Position numbers and translations under genes: made by a program
Part shown: positions 33,677-40,534 of the stretch, piece after piece
How positions within the stretch are numbered: position 1 is the stretch's first letter
Layout of the letters: each line of letters opens with the position of its first letter
Notes under the pieces: model-generated
Database searches by the model: none
The model's input: the letters and a program-made list of their open reading frames with translations, nothing else
What the model was told of the DNA's origin: nothing
Assembly: GCF_001613165.1 (NCBI RefSeq)
Contig: NZ_BDBV01000112.1
Location: 1 to 40,534 of the forward strand
Source of the DNA: Nocardia mexicana NBRC 108244
GTDB taxonomy: Bacteria > Actinomycetota > Actinomycetes > Mycobacteriales > Mycobacteriaceae
Direction of reading: 5' to 3'
Length of the DNA: 40,534 bases

Positions 33677-34024
33677 TCAGAACTGGACTGCTCCACGCCC
33701 GATGCCGCACGCCGATTGCGGCCTGCGGTCCGCCTCCCGGCTCCGGTTCACCTCCGACTCGCCATGTACCCGGGTCGCGGTCGCTTCCGATTCGCGATGC
33801 GCCCGGGTCACGGCCGCCTCCGACTCCCGATGCGCCCGGATCGCGACCAACTCCGAATACTGGCGCCGATCGTCGTAGTACGACAGCGACCAGTCGGACA
33901 TCGGCGCGTGCGGACGGTATCGCTCGAGCAGCTCGGCGGCCCGCTGGCCGCGCGTGGGCGCAAAGCGGTACACGATCGCCGCGAAGATCACGACGACTGC
34001 GAGGGAAGCGATGAAGGAGACCAT
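33677..34024 (-). CDS. small single-pass membrane protein, paralogue 1
   Basis: A 115-residue unrecognised protein. One transmembrane helix (VSFIASLAVVVIFAAIVYRF, residues 2-21) is followed by APTRGQRAAELLERYRPHAPMSDWSLSYYDDRR, which aligns with the product of the next gene upstream (34055-34330): AP-x2-G-x-R near the membrane and DW-x2-SY further on. The C-terminal half has three 11-residue repeats (RAHRESEAAVT-like, residues 63-95), charged and helix-prone. There is no strong ribosome site. The upstream 46 bases (34040-34085) resemble those upstream of its paralogue. It probably belongs to the regulon of the adjacent MocR protein (inference). Confidence 0.65.
   Translation of the reverse strand: MVSFIASLAVVVIFAAIVYRFAPTRGQRAAELLERYRPHAPMSDWSLSYYDDRRQYSELVAIRAHRESEAAVTRAHRESEATATRVHGESEVNRSREADRRPQSACGIGRGAVQF
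33740..33838 (-). repeat. three 33-bp units coding 11-residue repeats
   Basis: Three imperfect in-frame units encode RAHRESEAAVT, RAHRESEATAT and RVHGESEVNRS in the cytoplasmic or extracellular tail of the small membrane protein. The paralogue at 34055-34330 lacks this region. Confidence 0.7.
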
Positions 34025-34039
34025 GGGACCAGCGTGCGG

Positions 34040-34085
34040 CCATCTGGACCCGGATTAAATATCCACACGCCCATAACTGGCCTTT
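34040..34085. promoter_or_regulatory. duplicated upstream element, copy 1
   Basis: Begins CCATCTGGAC and ends near ACTGGCC; about 31 of 46 positions match copy 2 at 34347-34392. Lies 16 bases before the start of paralogue 1. Candidate promoter/operator bound by the MocR regulator. Confidence 0.55.
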
Positions 34086-34330
34086 GATAGACGGAGGTTC
34101 GGTGTCCTGGTGCAATACCGCCCGGGCTCACGCGCGAGTTGAGGGCCAATTTCGCAGACTGGCATCTCCCGATACTCGACCGAATACGACTCGCCCCAGT
34201 CCGTCAGCGAGTGTCGCGCCCGCAGCGTCGCCTGCCGGAATGCCCCGCGCTCACCGGGCCGAGGCGCGTAGATACGAAGGGTTGCGGCCGTCACCACGAC
34301 GACCACCCCGAGCAGGAGAAGTGCAGTCAT
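34055..34330 (-). CDS. small single-pass membrane protein, paralogue 2
   Basis: A 91-residue unrecognised protein. A transmembrane helix (TALLLLGVVVVVTAATLRIY, residues 2-21) is followed by APRPGERGAFRQATLRARHSLTDWGESYSVEYRE, paralogous to the product of the gene at 33677-34024. It has a short tail containing two Cys, instead of the 11-residue repeats. The gene overlaps copy 1 of the upstream element, so its 3' end is also control region for paralogue 1. It diverges from mocR with only 62 bases between starts, and those bases hold copy 2 of the element. The ATG at 34330 is chosen because the helix begins there; an in-frame start at 34381 would run back through the element. Confidence 0.62.
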   Translation of the reverse strand: MTALLLLGVVVVVTAATLRIYAPRPGERGAFRQATLRARHSLTDWGESYSVEYREMPVCEIGPQLAREPGRYCTRTPNLRLSKASYGRVDI

Positions 34331-34346
34331 AGGTGCAGTGTGCACC

Positions 34347-34392
34347 CCATCTGGACTTGAAATACATAGCCAGCGTCGCAATACTGGCCCCT
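34347..34392. promoter_or_regulatory. duplicated upstream element, copy 2, containing the mocR promoter
   Basis: Starts CCATCTGGAC, ends ACTGGCCCCT. On the plus strand it contains TTGAAA (34357-34362), a 17-base spacer and AATACT (34380-34385), 7 bases before the mocR ATG, predicting a leaderless mocR transcript. On the minus strand it lies 16 bases upstream of the small membrane protein gene. One element thus probably serves both divergent genes. Confidence 0.65.
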
Positions 34393-35889
34393 ATGGCGAC
34401 ACGTGTGATCAGCGCGGCCACCCTGACCCGCGATCTGGGCCGGTGGCGGCACGAGGACTCCGAGCCGGACGGCGCCCGGCGGACCTCGCGTCCGGCCTAT
34501 CTCGCACTGGCGGAGAGCATCCGGCTGCTGATCCACGACGGCCGAGCCCCGCTGGGTGTCGCGCTGCCGAGCGAGCGCGACCTGGCCACCACCCTCGGCG
34601 TCAGCCGCACCACGGTCACCTCCGCGTATTCGCTGCTGCGCGAGAACGGATACCTGATCAGTCGGCAGGGGTCGCGCAGCACCGTCGCGCTGCCGTCCAC
34701 CGTCAAGCACGACGGCACCAAACCGGCCCGCAGCATTCTCGCGATGATGCCGCCGTCCGAGGTGCCGACCATCGACATGACCTACGCCGCGATGTCCGCG
34801 CCTCCGGAGATGAGCGAGGCGTATTCGATTGCGCTGCAGGGTCTTCCGATCTACCTCGGGACGCACGGCATGGACCCGGTCGGCGTGCTGCCGCTGCGCG
34901 AGGCGATCGCGCGGCGCTACACCGAGCGCGGGCTGCCCACCGACCCGGACCAGATCCTGGTCACCCTCGGCGCCCAGCACGGGCTGCGGCTGCTGCTCAA
35001 CGTGCTCACCGCGCCCGCCGAGCGGGTGCTGATCGACCATCCCAGCTACCCGAACGCGATCGAGGCGATCCGCGACGTCGGCGCCCGGCCGGTGCCGGTG
35101 CCGCTGCGGCCGGAACAGCCCGGCGCCGGCTGGGACCTGGACGGAATCCGCAGTGCCGCACGGCAAACCGCGGCCAGTACCGCCTACCTGGTGCCCGACT
35201 TCAACAACCCGACGGGCCTGCTGATGACGGCGGAGGGGCGGGCCGAACTGGCCGCCATCGCCCGGGAGACCCGGATGACGGTGATCGTCGACGAATCCAT
35301 GGCGGATCTGCAGCTGGACGGCGAAACCCCGCCCCCCGCTGCGGCTTTCGCGCGCGGCCCGGAGATCGTGTCGATCGGCTCGGCCTCGAAGTCGTTCTGG
35401 GGCGGCCTGCGCGTGGGCTGGGTGCGAGCGAACCAGTCGCTGATCACCAAGCTGCTGGGCACCCGCTCGACGGTCGACCTGGGCACCCCGGTGATGGATC
35501 AGCTGGCCACCACGTACCTGCTCGAACATGCCGATACGATCCTGGACCGCCGCCGCGACCAGCTGCGCGTCCGGCGCGCGGCGCTGCTGGACGCCCTGGC
35601 CGAGGAGCTGCCCGACTGGCAGGCGGTCACCGGCGCGGGCGGTATGTCGCTGTGGGTCCAGTTGCCCACCCCGGTCTCGACCGCGCTCGCCGCAACGGCC
35701 CCGAACCACGGCGTATTACTCGCCGCCGGACCACGTTTCGGCGTTCAGGGCGCCTTCGAACGCTTCATCCGCCTCCCCTTCACCCAGGAGGAGCCGGACC
35801 TCCGCCTCGGAGTCAAGGCCATCACCGCCACCTACACCGCCCTCACCCCCCACTCCGCCGACCCCCTCACCCCCTTCACCTGCTACTGA
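34393..35889 (+). CDS. MocR-type regulator (GntR wHTH fused to PLP aminotransferase domain)
   Basis: A 498-residue MocR/GabR-like regulator. The GntR winged helix lies at about residues 35-105 (PAYLALAESIRLLIHDGRAPLGVALPSERDLATTLGVSRTTVTSAYSLLRENGYLI). The rest is a type I aminotransferase fold with VTLGAQHGLRLLL, VPDFNNPTG, VDESMADL and the PLP-lysine site SIGSASKSFWGGLRVGW. Such proteins bind direct repeats and often control a divergent gene. YczR-type members control a YczE membrane protein; here the divergent genes are instead two tiny unrelated membrane proteins. ATG at 34393; probably leaderless. Effector unknown, presumably an amino-containing compound or PLP itself. Confidence 0.9.
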   Translation: MATRVISAATLTRDLGRWRHEDSEPDGARRTSRPAYLALAESIRLLIHDGRAPLGVALPSERDLATTLGVSRTTVTSAYSLLRENGYLISRQGSRSTVALPSTVKHDGTKPARSILAMMPPSEVPTIDMTYAAMSAPPEMSEAYSIALQGLPIYLGTHGMDPVGVLPLREAIARRYTERGLPTDPDQILVTLGAQHGLRLLLNVLTAPAERVLIDHPSYPNAIEAIRDVGARPVPVPLRPEQPGAGWDLDGIRSAARQTAASTAYLVPDFNNPTGLLMTAEGRAELAAIARETRMTVIVDESMADLQLDGETPPPAAAFARGPEIVSIGSASKSFWGGLRVGWVRANQSLITKLLGTRSTVDLGTPVMDQLATTYLLEHADTILDRRRDQLRVRRAALLDALAEELPDWQAVTGAGGMSLWVQLPTPVSTALAATAPNHGVLLAAGPRFGVQGAFERFIRLPFTQEEPDLRLGVKAITATYTALTPHSADPLTPFTCY

Positions 35890-35907
35890 CCCCCCGCACA
35901 CCACACC

Positions 35908-35983
35908 TCACGCACCCCGCGCGTGCTCACGCACCCCGTACAAGCGCTGGAACGGGGTGCGTGAGCCAACGCGGGGTGCGTGA
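35908..35983. repeat. long-hairpin element, copy 1
   Basis: Arms 35908-35939 and 35952-35983 (32 bases each, pairing except for about three central positions) enclose a 12-base loop. Each arm contains two copies of TCACGCACCCCG, so the element has four copies in inverted pairs. It lies directly after mocR and is convergent with the monooxygenase gene; it may terminate both. Confidence 0.8.
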
Positions 35984-36036
35984 AGTGCGCACCCGCGGCG
36001 TCACCCGCTACTGACCCCCGGCCTGCCCTGCGCACA

Positions 36037-36126
36037 CCGAAACTCACGCACCCCGCGCATGCTCGCGCACCCTGTACACGTTGCTGGAAGGGGTGCGTGA
36101 ATCAATGCGGGGTGCGTGAGTTTCGG
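36037..36126. repeat. long-hairpin element, copy 2
   Basis: Outer 20-bp perfect arms (36037-36056 with 36107-36126) and inner partly matched arms repeat the copy 1 design about 135 bases further on. The sequence GCTACTGACCCCC precedes both copies (35882 and 36007), so the whole unit, including the mocR stop region, looks tandemly duplicated. No gene lies in 35890-36169. Confidence 0.8.
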
Positions 36127-36169
36127 GGTGCGACGAGGGTTCGAGTGGCCTCCGGTCTCGCCTCAGCTG

Positions 36170-37765
36170 TTACACAGTCGCGGGTGACGCGACGCGGGCG
36201 AGATAGTCGCGAACCGGCCCCGGGTCGGTGGCGACGACGCCGATGTATCCGTCGGGGCGGATGAGGATCAGCGTGCCCGGCCCATCGGGTGAGATGCTGT
36301 AGTTGCGGAATGCCTCACCGGCCCTATCGGCGATCGCGAAACCCGATGCACTCGTGAGGGTTTCGATTCGATAAGCGTGCACGTCCACACCGGCCATACC
36401 AGCCGGGACGTCCGCGCCGAACGCCAGCAGAGTGAAGTGCGGGCCCCGGAAAAGATCGTGCAGCCGTGTATCACCGCAGTGCGCGTCCGGCGCTCGATCG
36501 CCCGCCCGTACGGTTCCCGGTTCGGAGGCCGGACCTACACGCTCAGCGGGCCGCGAGCGCTGCCCCCTGGCGAGCAGACCGAGATCCTCGGTGCGATCGT
36601 CCACAGCCAGCGGACCGCCTCGATAGTTGAGGCGCAGCTGGAAGATGTCGGGCGCCTCCACCGGCTCGTCCGGCCGCGCCTCGCGAAAGCTCCTGTGGTG
36701 CAACCGAGTCGATACCCCGAGCACCTCCGCGGCCACCGGAAACCGTTCGGCTTCATAGGTGTCCAGCAGTGCGTCCGAACCGCCACCGAGCACGGTGGCA
36801 AGCTTCCAGCCCAGGTTGTAGGCGTCCTGCACGCTGGTGTTCAGGCCCTGACCGCTGGCCGAGGAATGGGTGTGCGCGGCATCCCCGGCGAGCAACACCC
36901 GGCCGACGCGGAACCGATCCACCATGCGGGCGTTCACCCGGTACAGCGAGGCCCAGCGCAGGTCGGTGAGCGCGATATCGGCTCGGCCGGAACGCTCGTC
37001 GAGCAGCTTCTGTATCGATTCGACCGTCAACTCGGGGACATCGTCGGTGGCGACGGTCGCGACGAACTGGTAGTAGTCGGTGCCGGGCAGGGACCACAGC
37101 GAAAAGCGTTCCGTCACATCGCCGGTGGTCAGAATGTGGCAGTAGGTGCCCGAAAGTCCCTCGGCGCGAACGTCTCCGATCAGCGTCCGCTCGGTCTCGA
37201 ACGTCTCGCCCTCGAAACCGACCCCGAGCCGTTTGCGCACGAGGCTGCGCCCGCCGTCGGCGCCGACGAGATACCGGGCGCGGACCCGCTCGCGCCTTCC
37301 CGCATGCTCGAGTACCGCAGTCACACCCTCCGCGTCCTGCTCGAAATCGACCATCTCCGTGGAGAATTCGACACTGCCGCCCAATTCCTCGAAGCGGTCG
37401 CGCAGGATCCGGTCGGTCCGCCACTGCGGCAGCAGCCAGATATCGGGATACGGGACACCCACCCCGGGATCGGGACGGCGCACTCCGAGCATCCGGTGCA
37501 CCGTGCGCGTCCACTGCACCTCCGTCCCCCGGTACATCCGAAAGTCCGGGAACGGCGCGCCCGCCTCCAGCACCGCATCGATCACGCCCAGGTCGTCGAA
37601 GACCTCGAGGGTCCTGGGCTGCAGGCCTTTTCCGCGCGAGCCGGGAAACAGCGCGGGGGCCTTGTCCACGATCCGGCAGGCGATGCCGCGGCGGGCCAGA
37701 TCGCACGCCAGCGTCAGGCCGGTCGGACCGGCACCGGCGATCAACACGGGCAGTTCGGATGTCAT
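36170..37765 (-). CDS. FAD-dependent monooxygenase (group A aromatic/polyketide hydroxylase type)
   Basis: A 531-residue flavoprotein hydroxylase of the PHBH/TetX/PgaE group. It has the FAD-binding VLIAGAGPTGLTLACDLARRG (residues 6-26), the mid-motif ARYLVGADGGRSLVRKRLG, and GDAAHTHSSASGQGLNTSVQDAYNLGWKLA. The C-terminal ~120 residues form the thioredoxin-like domain of the larger members. Such enzymes use NAD(P)H and O2 to hydroxylate aromatic substrates, including polyketides and antibiotics; it does not look like rifampicin monooxygenase. The ATG at 37765 shares one base with the stop of tetR (TGATG), so translation is coupled. The frame upstream of it is unrelated sequence inside tetR. 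Substrate unknown. Confidence 0.9.
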   Translation of the reverse strand: MTSELPVLIAGAGPTGLTLACDLARRGIACRIVDKAPALFPGSRGKGLQPRTLEVFDDLGVIDAVLEAGAPFPDFRMYRGTEVQWTRTVHRMLGVRRPDPGVGVPYPDIWLLPQWRTDRILRDRFEELGGSVEFSTEMVDFEQDAEGVTAVLEHAGRRERVRARYLVGADGGRSLVRKRLGVGFEGETFETERTLIGDVRAEGLSGTYCHILTTGDVTERFSLWSLPGTDYYQFVATVATDDVPELTVESIQKLLDERSGRADIALTDLRWASLYRVNARMVDRFRVGRVLLAGDAAHTHSSASGQGLNTSVQDAYNLGWKLATVLGGGSDALLDTYEAERFPVAAEVLGVSTRLHHRSFREARPDEPVEAPDIFQLRLNYRGGPLAVDDRTEDLGLLARGQRSRPAERVGPASEPGTVRAGDRAPDAHCGDTRLHDLFRGPHFTLLAFGADVPAGMAGVDVHAYRIETLTSASGFAIADRAGEAFRNYSISPDGPGTLILIRPDGYIGVVATDPGPVRDYLARVASPATV

Positions 37766-38346
37766 CAGGGGTTCCTGTCCGGAAAGCTGCGGGTGAGCAG
37801 CGGCATGAGCAGCTCGTCGACCAGGTCGGCGAGGAATTCGGTGTCCACCGGATCGCCGAGAAACATCCGATGCATGATCTGCGCCTCCGAAACCCGGTGG
37901 GCGCGAACGGGTTCGGTCTCCTCCGGGAGTTCCCCGCGGGCCACGGCGCGCGACACGATGACGCAGAACGGCCCCAGATCCTCGTCGGCCACATGGGCTT
38001 TCAGCGCGCGGGCCAGTTCGGGATCGACCCGCATGGCGTGCATCAGTCCGGTGATCATCGTGACGTACCGCTCGTCGACCTGCGCGCACAGCTCGGTCAG
38101 CGCAGCCAGTAGATCGCCGCGCAGCGTGCCGGTATCGGGGACATCGGCGGCGTAGGCGGCATCGTGCGCATCCATCGCCGCCTTCACCAGCGCGGGCTTC
38201 CCCTTCCAGCGCCGGTAGATGGTGGCCTTGCTCGCCTGCGCCCGAGCCGCGACGGCATCCATCGTCAGCGCCGCGTATCCGACCTCACCGAGCAGGTCGT
38301 ACGTCGCGGACAGGATCGCCTCCTCGCGCTCTACGCCACGAGCCAT
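37765..38346 (-). CDS. TetR-family repressor of the monooxygenase operon
   Basis: A 193-residue regulator. The N-terminal helix-turn-helix is REEAILSATYDLLGEVGYAALTMDAVAARAQASKATIYRRWKGKPALV, and the C-terminal domain has an AcrR-like TetR_C ligand pocket. It is the first gene of the operon and overlaps the monooxygenase gene. The ATG at 38346 has GGAGG 4 bases upstream. A 15-bp palindrome 16 bases before the ATG is its probable operator, giving autorepression and induction by a substrate-like ligand. Confidence 0.9.
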   Translation of the reverse strand: MARGVEREEAILSATYDLLGEVGYAALTMDAVAARAQASKATIYRRWKGKPALVKAAMDAHDAAYAADVPDTGTLRGDLLAALTELCAQVDERYVTMITGLMHAMRVDPELARALKAHVADEDLGPFCVIVSRAVARGELPEETEPVRAHRVSEAQIMHRMFLGDPVDTEFLADLVDELLMPLLTRSFPDRNP

Positions 38347-38361
38347 ACACCCTCCAAGTAA

Positions 38362-38376
38362 ACGAAACGGTTTCGT
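38362..38376. promoter_or_regulatory. TetR operator candidate
   Basis: ACGAAAC-G-GTTTCGT is a perfect 15-bp palindrome between the tetR start and the hairpin at 38429. Position and symmetry fit autoregulation of the TetR-monooxygenase operon. Confidence 0.7.
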
Positions 38377-38428
38377 ACACTTCTACGCGCCCACAAACTC
38401 CCCCGTCAAGACCAAAATACTCATTCCC

Positions 38429-38476
38429 GCATGCTTTCGGCCGGAATCCACCACGACTCCCCGGCCAAAAGCATGC
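38429..38476. terminator. hairpin with GGCCAAAAGCATGC arm
   Basis: Sixteen-base arms (38429-38444, 38461-38476) pair with one mismatch around a 16-base loop, upstream of tetR. It could terminate readthrough from purA. Confidence 0.5.
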
Positions 38477-38503
38477 AGGGGATGCGGTGAAGTGGGCGCG
38501 CCC

Positions 38504-38751
38504 GGAATGTGACGGACGAAGCGCGCCCAGGGACGCGACGGACGGAGCACGCCCAGGGACGCGAGGGACGGAGCACGCGAGGGACGCGACGGACGGAGCA
38601 CGCGAGGTACGTAGCGGCCCAAGCACGTCCGGGACGCGACGGACGAAGCACACCCGGGACCCGACGGACGCACCGCGTCCGGGATGCGATGGACGGAGCG
38701 CCCAGGACGCGATGGACGGAGCGGCCAGGACGCGATGGACGGTGCGCGCCG
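38504..38751. repeat. minisatellite of about ten 23-26-bp units
   Basis: About ten tandem units resembling GGGACGCGACGGACGGAGCA plus 3-6 more bases fill the stretch between the hairpin and the purA stop. Units at 38530-38555, 38556-38580 and 38581-38605 are nearly identical; 38606-38630 is the most diverged. Frames through it are open on both strands but only as a consequence of the repeat. With the TetR operator and the hairpin, this accounts for the gene-free 38347-38761. Confidence 0.85.
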
Positions 38752-38761
38752 GGGACGGGGG

Positions 38762-40051
38762 CTAGCCCAGGACGTCGTGGCGGACGATGGTTTCGTCGCG
38801 GCCGGGGCCGACGCCGATGCAGGAGATGCGGGAGCCGGACAGCTCCTCCAGGCGCAGCACGTAGGCCTGGGCGTTGGCCGGGAGGTCCTCGAAGGTCCGG
38901 GCGCCGGAGATGTCCTCCCACCAGCCGGGCATCTCCTCGTAGATGGGCTTGGCGTGGTGGAACTCGGTCTGGGTGGTCGGCATCTGCTCGACCCGCTCGC
39001 CGTCGATCTCGTAGGCGACGCATATCGGCACCCGGTCCAGGCTCGACAGCACGTCCAGCTTGGTGAGGAAGTAGTCGGTGATGCCGTTGACGCGGGTGGC
39101 GTAGCGGGCGATGACCGCGTCGAACCAGCCGGTGCGGCGGGAGCGTCCGGTCGTCACGCCGACCTCGCCGCCGGTCTTGGCCAGGTATTCGCCGGACTGG
39201 TCGAACAGCTCGGTCGGGAACGGCCCGGAGCCGACGCGGGTGGTGTACGCCTTGAGGATGCCGAGCACGGCGCCGATCCGGTTGGGCCCGATGCCCGAAC
39301 CGACGGCGGCGCCACCGGAAGTCGGGTTCGACGAGGTCACGTAGGGGTAGGTGCCGTGGTCGACGTCGAGCAGCGTGCCCTGCGACCCCTCCAGCAGCAC
39401 GGTCTCGCCGCCCTCCAGCGCCTGGTTGAGCAGCAGCCGGGTGTCGCTGATGCGGTGCTTGAATCCCTCGGCCTGGGTGAGCACCTCGTCGACCACCTGC
39501 TGCGGGTCCAGCGCGCGGCGGTTGTAGATCTTCACCAGCACCTGGTTCTTGAATTCCAGCGCGGCCTCGACCTTCTGGGTGAGGATCTTCTCGTCCAGCA
39601 GGTCGGCGATCCGGACGCCGACGCGCGCGACCTTGTCCTGGTAGCAGGGCCCGATGCCGCGACCGGTGGTGCCGATCTTCTTGTTGCCCAGGAAACGCTC
39701 GGTGACCTTATCGATGGCCACGTGGTACGGCATGATCAGGTGCGCGTCGGCGGAGAGCAGCAGCCGCGAGGTGTCCACGCCGCGCTCCTCGAGCCCGGCC
39801 AGCTCGTCCAGCAGCACGCCCGGATCGACGACCACGCCATTGCCGATGACGTTGGTCACACCGGGACTCAGGATGCCCGAGGGGATCAGGTGCAGGGCGA
39901 AATTGTCGCCATTGGGCAGCACCACTGTGTGCCCGGCATTGTTGCCGCCCTGATAGCGGACCACCCATTGGACTCGACCGCCGAGCAGATCGGTAGCTTT
40001 GCCCTTACCCTCGTCGCCCCATTGGGCGCCGATCAGGACGATTGCCGGCAT
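38762..40051 (-). CDS. purA: adenylosuccinate synthetase
   Basis: A 429-residue enzyme joining IMP and aspartate with GTP to form adenylosuccinate, the first committed AMP step; the mycobacterial enzyme is about 432 residues. Motifs: VLIGAQWGDEGKGKATDLLG (P-loop with catalytic Asp), QGGNNAGHTVV, GTTGRGIGPCYQDK, LLEGSQGTLLDVDHGTYPYVTSSNPTSGG, TTGRSRRTGWFDAV and LTKLDVL. The ATG at 40051 has AGGAGA about 8 bases upstream; an in-frame start at 40132 would add an unrelated leader. The stop adjoins the minisatellite. Confidence 0.97.
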   Translation of the reverse strand: MPAIVLIGAQWGDEGKGKATDLLGGRVQWVVRYQGGNNAGHTVVLPNGDNFALHLIPSGILSPGVTNVIGNGVVVDPGVLLDELAGLEERGVDTSRLLLSADAHLIMPYHVAIDKVTERFLGNKKIGTTGRGIGPCYQDKVARVGVRIADLLDEKILTQKVEAALEFKNQVLVKIYNRRALDPQQVVDEVLTQAEGFKHRISDTRLLLNQALEGGETVLLEGSQGTLLDVDHGTYPYVTSSNPTSGGAAVGSGIGPNRIGAVLGILKAYTTRVGSGPFPTELFDQSGEYLAKTGGEVGVTTGRSRRTGWFDAVIARYATRVNGITDYFLTKLDVLSSLDRVPICVAYEIDGERVEQMPTTQTEFHHAKPIYEEMPGWWEDISGARTFEDLPANAQAYVLRLEELSGSRISCIGVGPGRDETIVRHDVLG

Positions 40052-40534
40052 GTGGAATCTCCTACGGTTTCGACACGCAGCATCCCCGATGCTGCAGCTA
40101 CCTGCCGTTTCCGAGGCGGTGGCCGGAGGCACAGTCTAGTGGATGCCGTCATCGCCACCCGGGACCCGACCAGGCAGTTGTGGCCCGGAGCACACCCCCG
40201 AACCGGATGCCTATCGCGACAACACTTTTCGCGCGACGACGACACGCCCCCGAACCCGATGCACCGCCGCGATCACGCGAGAAGACCCCGGTTGTAGAAA
40301 TCCACGAAATTCTCCCCCCGATCAGCAAGCGGCACATGGAGAAACCTGCAGTAATCCGGGAACGCCCCAAACTACGACAACTCCAGCCAATCGAGCCGAC
40401 TCCAGCCAACCACGAGACGCACACCACGAATTCGACAACGAGCCGCACACCGCCAGCACCTATAGCAATGCGACGAAGGAGCGAGCCGAAACCCCACAGC
40501 AGAGCGCCTCCGTACCCTGCCAACCCCCGGCCGC
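40052..40534. other. no convincing gene; purA upstream region
   Basis: The first ~90 bases probably hold the purA promoter, which I cannot place. From about 40250 the plus strand becomes rich in A and C with few T, unlike neighbouring coding DNA. A direct repeat CTCCAGCCAA occurs at 40381 and 40400. An open-ended frame from ATG 40336 and a 124-codon minus-strand frame (40149-40523) exist, but neither has recognisable motifs or a good ribosome site. Confidence 0.5.

Noticed and set aside
33624..34115. In-frame extension of the alkylguanine methyltransferase to 347 residues
   Set aside because: The upstream sequence is unlike any DNA-repair fusion and overlaps the small membrane protein genes in another frame.
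36130..36160. tRNA T-arm-like GGTTCGAG sequence
   Set aside because: No acceptor, D or anticodon stems can be built around it.
37766..38089. In-frame extension of the monooxygenase to 639 residues
   Set aside because: The extra region is arginine-rich shadow of tetR; the FAD motif begins right after the ATG at 37765.
38504..38751. CRISPR array
   Set aside because: The units are contiguous tandem repeats with no unique spacers and no cas genes nearby.
40149..40523. 124-codon minus-strand frame upstream of purA
   Set aside because: No recognisable motif, no ribosome site and atypical composition; most likely open by chance in A/C-skewed DNA.
40336..40534. Open-ended plus-strand frame at the right edge
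   Set aside because: Proline/threonine/arginine-rich with no signal, motif or clear ribosome site; cannot be judged without the next sequence.

Overview
The window is high-GC actinobacterial chromosome, most likely Nocardia or a close mycolic-acid relative. The evidence is gene content and order: glnX-glnH-pknG converging on ackA-pta with a mutT3-type gene beside them and an F420-dependent glucose-6-phosphate dehydrogenase nearby mirrors the Mycobacterium tuberculosis Rv0407-Rv0413 block, and rhodanese-metZ mirrors Rv0390-Rv0391. GTG starts, A/GTGA stop-start overlaps and apparently leaderless promoters are frequent. The genus assignment is inference; no 16S gene or other decisive marker is present.

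Layout. 1-7.9 kb: a molybdopterin oxidoreductase with a NUDIX hydrolase on the minus strand, diverging from the amino-acid-sensing operon glnX-glnH-pknG. 7.9-14 kb: ackA and pta (acetyl-phosphate metabolism), a Ddn-like F420 enzyme, an orphan Imm49-like immunity protein, and fgd, the enzyme that makes F420H2. 14.2-17.4 kb: a HAD phosphatase, an autoregulated DJ-1/PfpI-MarR operon with two phased operators, and nrdF. 17.4-20.5 kb: a minus-strand operon of rhodanese, metZ and a membrane protein led by a SAM-IV-type riboswitch, preceded by a small membrane-anchored protein. 20.6-23.2 kb: fprA behind a candidate iron box, then a TIM-barrel hydrolase.

23.2-25.6 kb is a type VII secretion toxin cassette: two WXG100 proteins, a WXG-type polymorphic toxin broken by a frameshift in its linker, and a HEAT-like putative immunity protein. 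25.7-31 kb: a NUP-family lipoprotein diverging from an alpha-methylacyl-CoA racemase across a perfect palindrome, then a large LuxR-family ATPase regulator. 31-33 kb: three exported proteins, two of which share a domain. 33-36 kb: an O6-alkylguanine methyltransferase, two tandem paralogous tiny membrane proteins with duplicated upstream regions, and a MocR regulator whose promoter lies inside one of those duplicated regions. 35.9-36.13 kb: two tandem long-hairpin elements. 36.2-38.4 kb: a TetR-FAD monooxygenase operon. 38.5-38.75 kb: a roughly 25-bp minisatellite; then purA. The last 480 bases show no convincing gene.

Most distinctive observations: the MocR/duplicated membrane-protein locus; the nine PET heptads in the N-terminus of PknG; the frameshifted toxin cassette; the riboswitch coupled to a hairpin that presents the Shine-Dalgarno site; and the shared-domain exported protein cluster. 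No tRNA, rRNA, insertion sequence or CRISPR array was seen.
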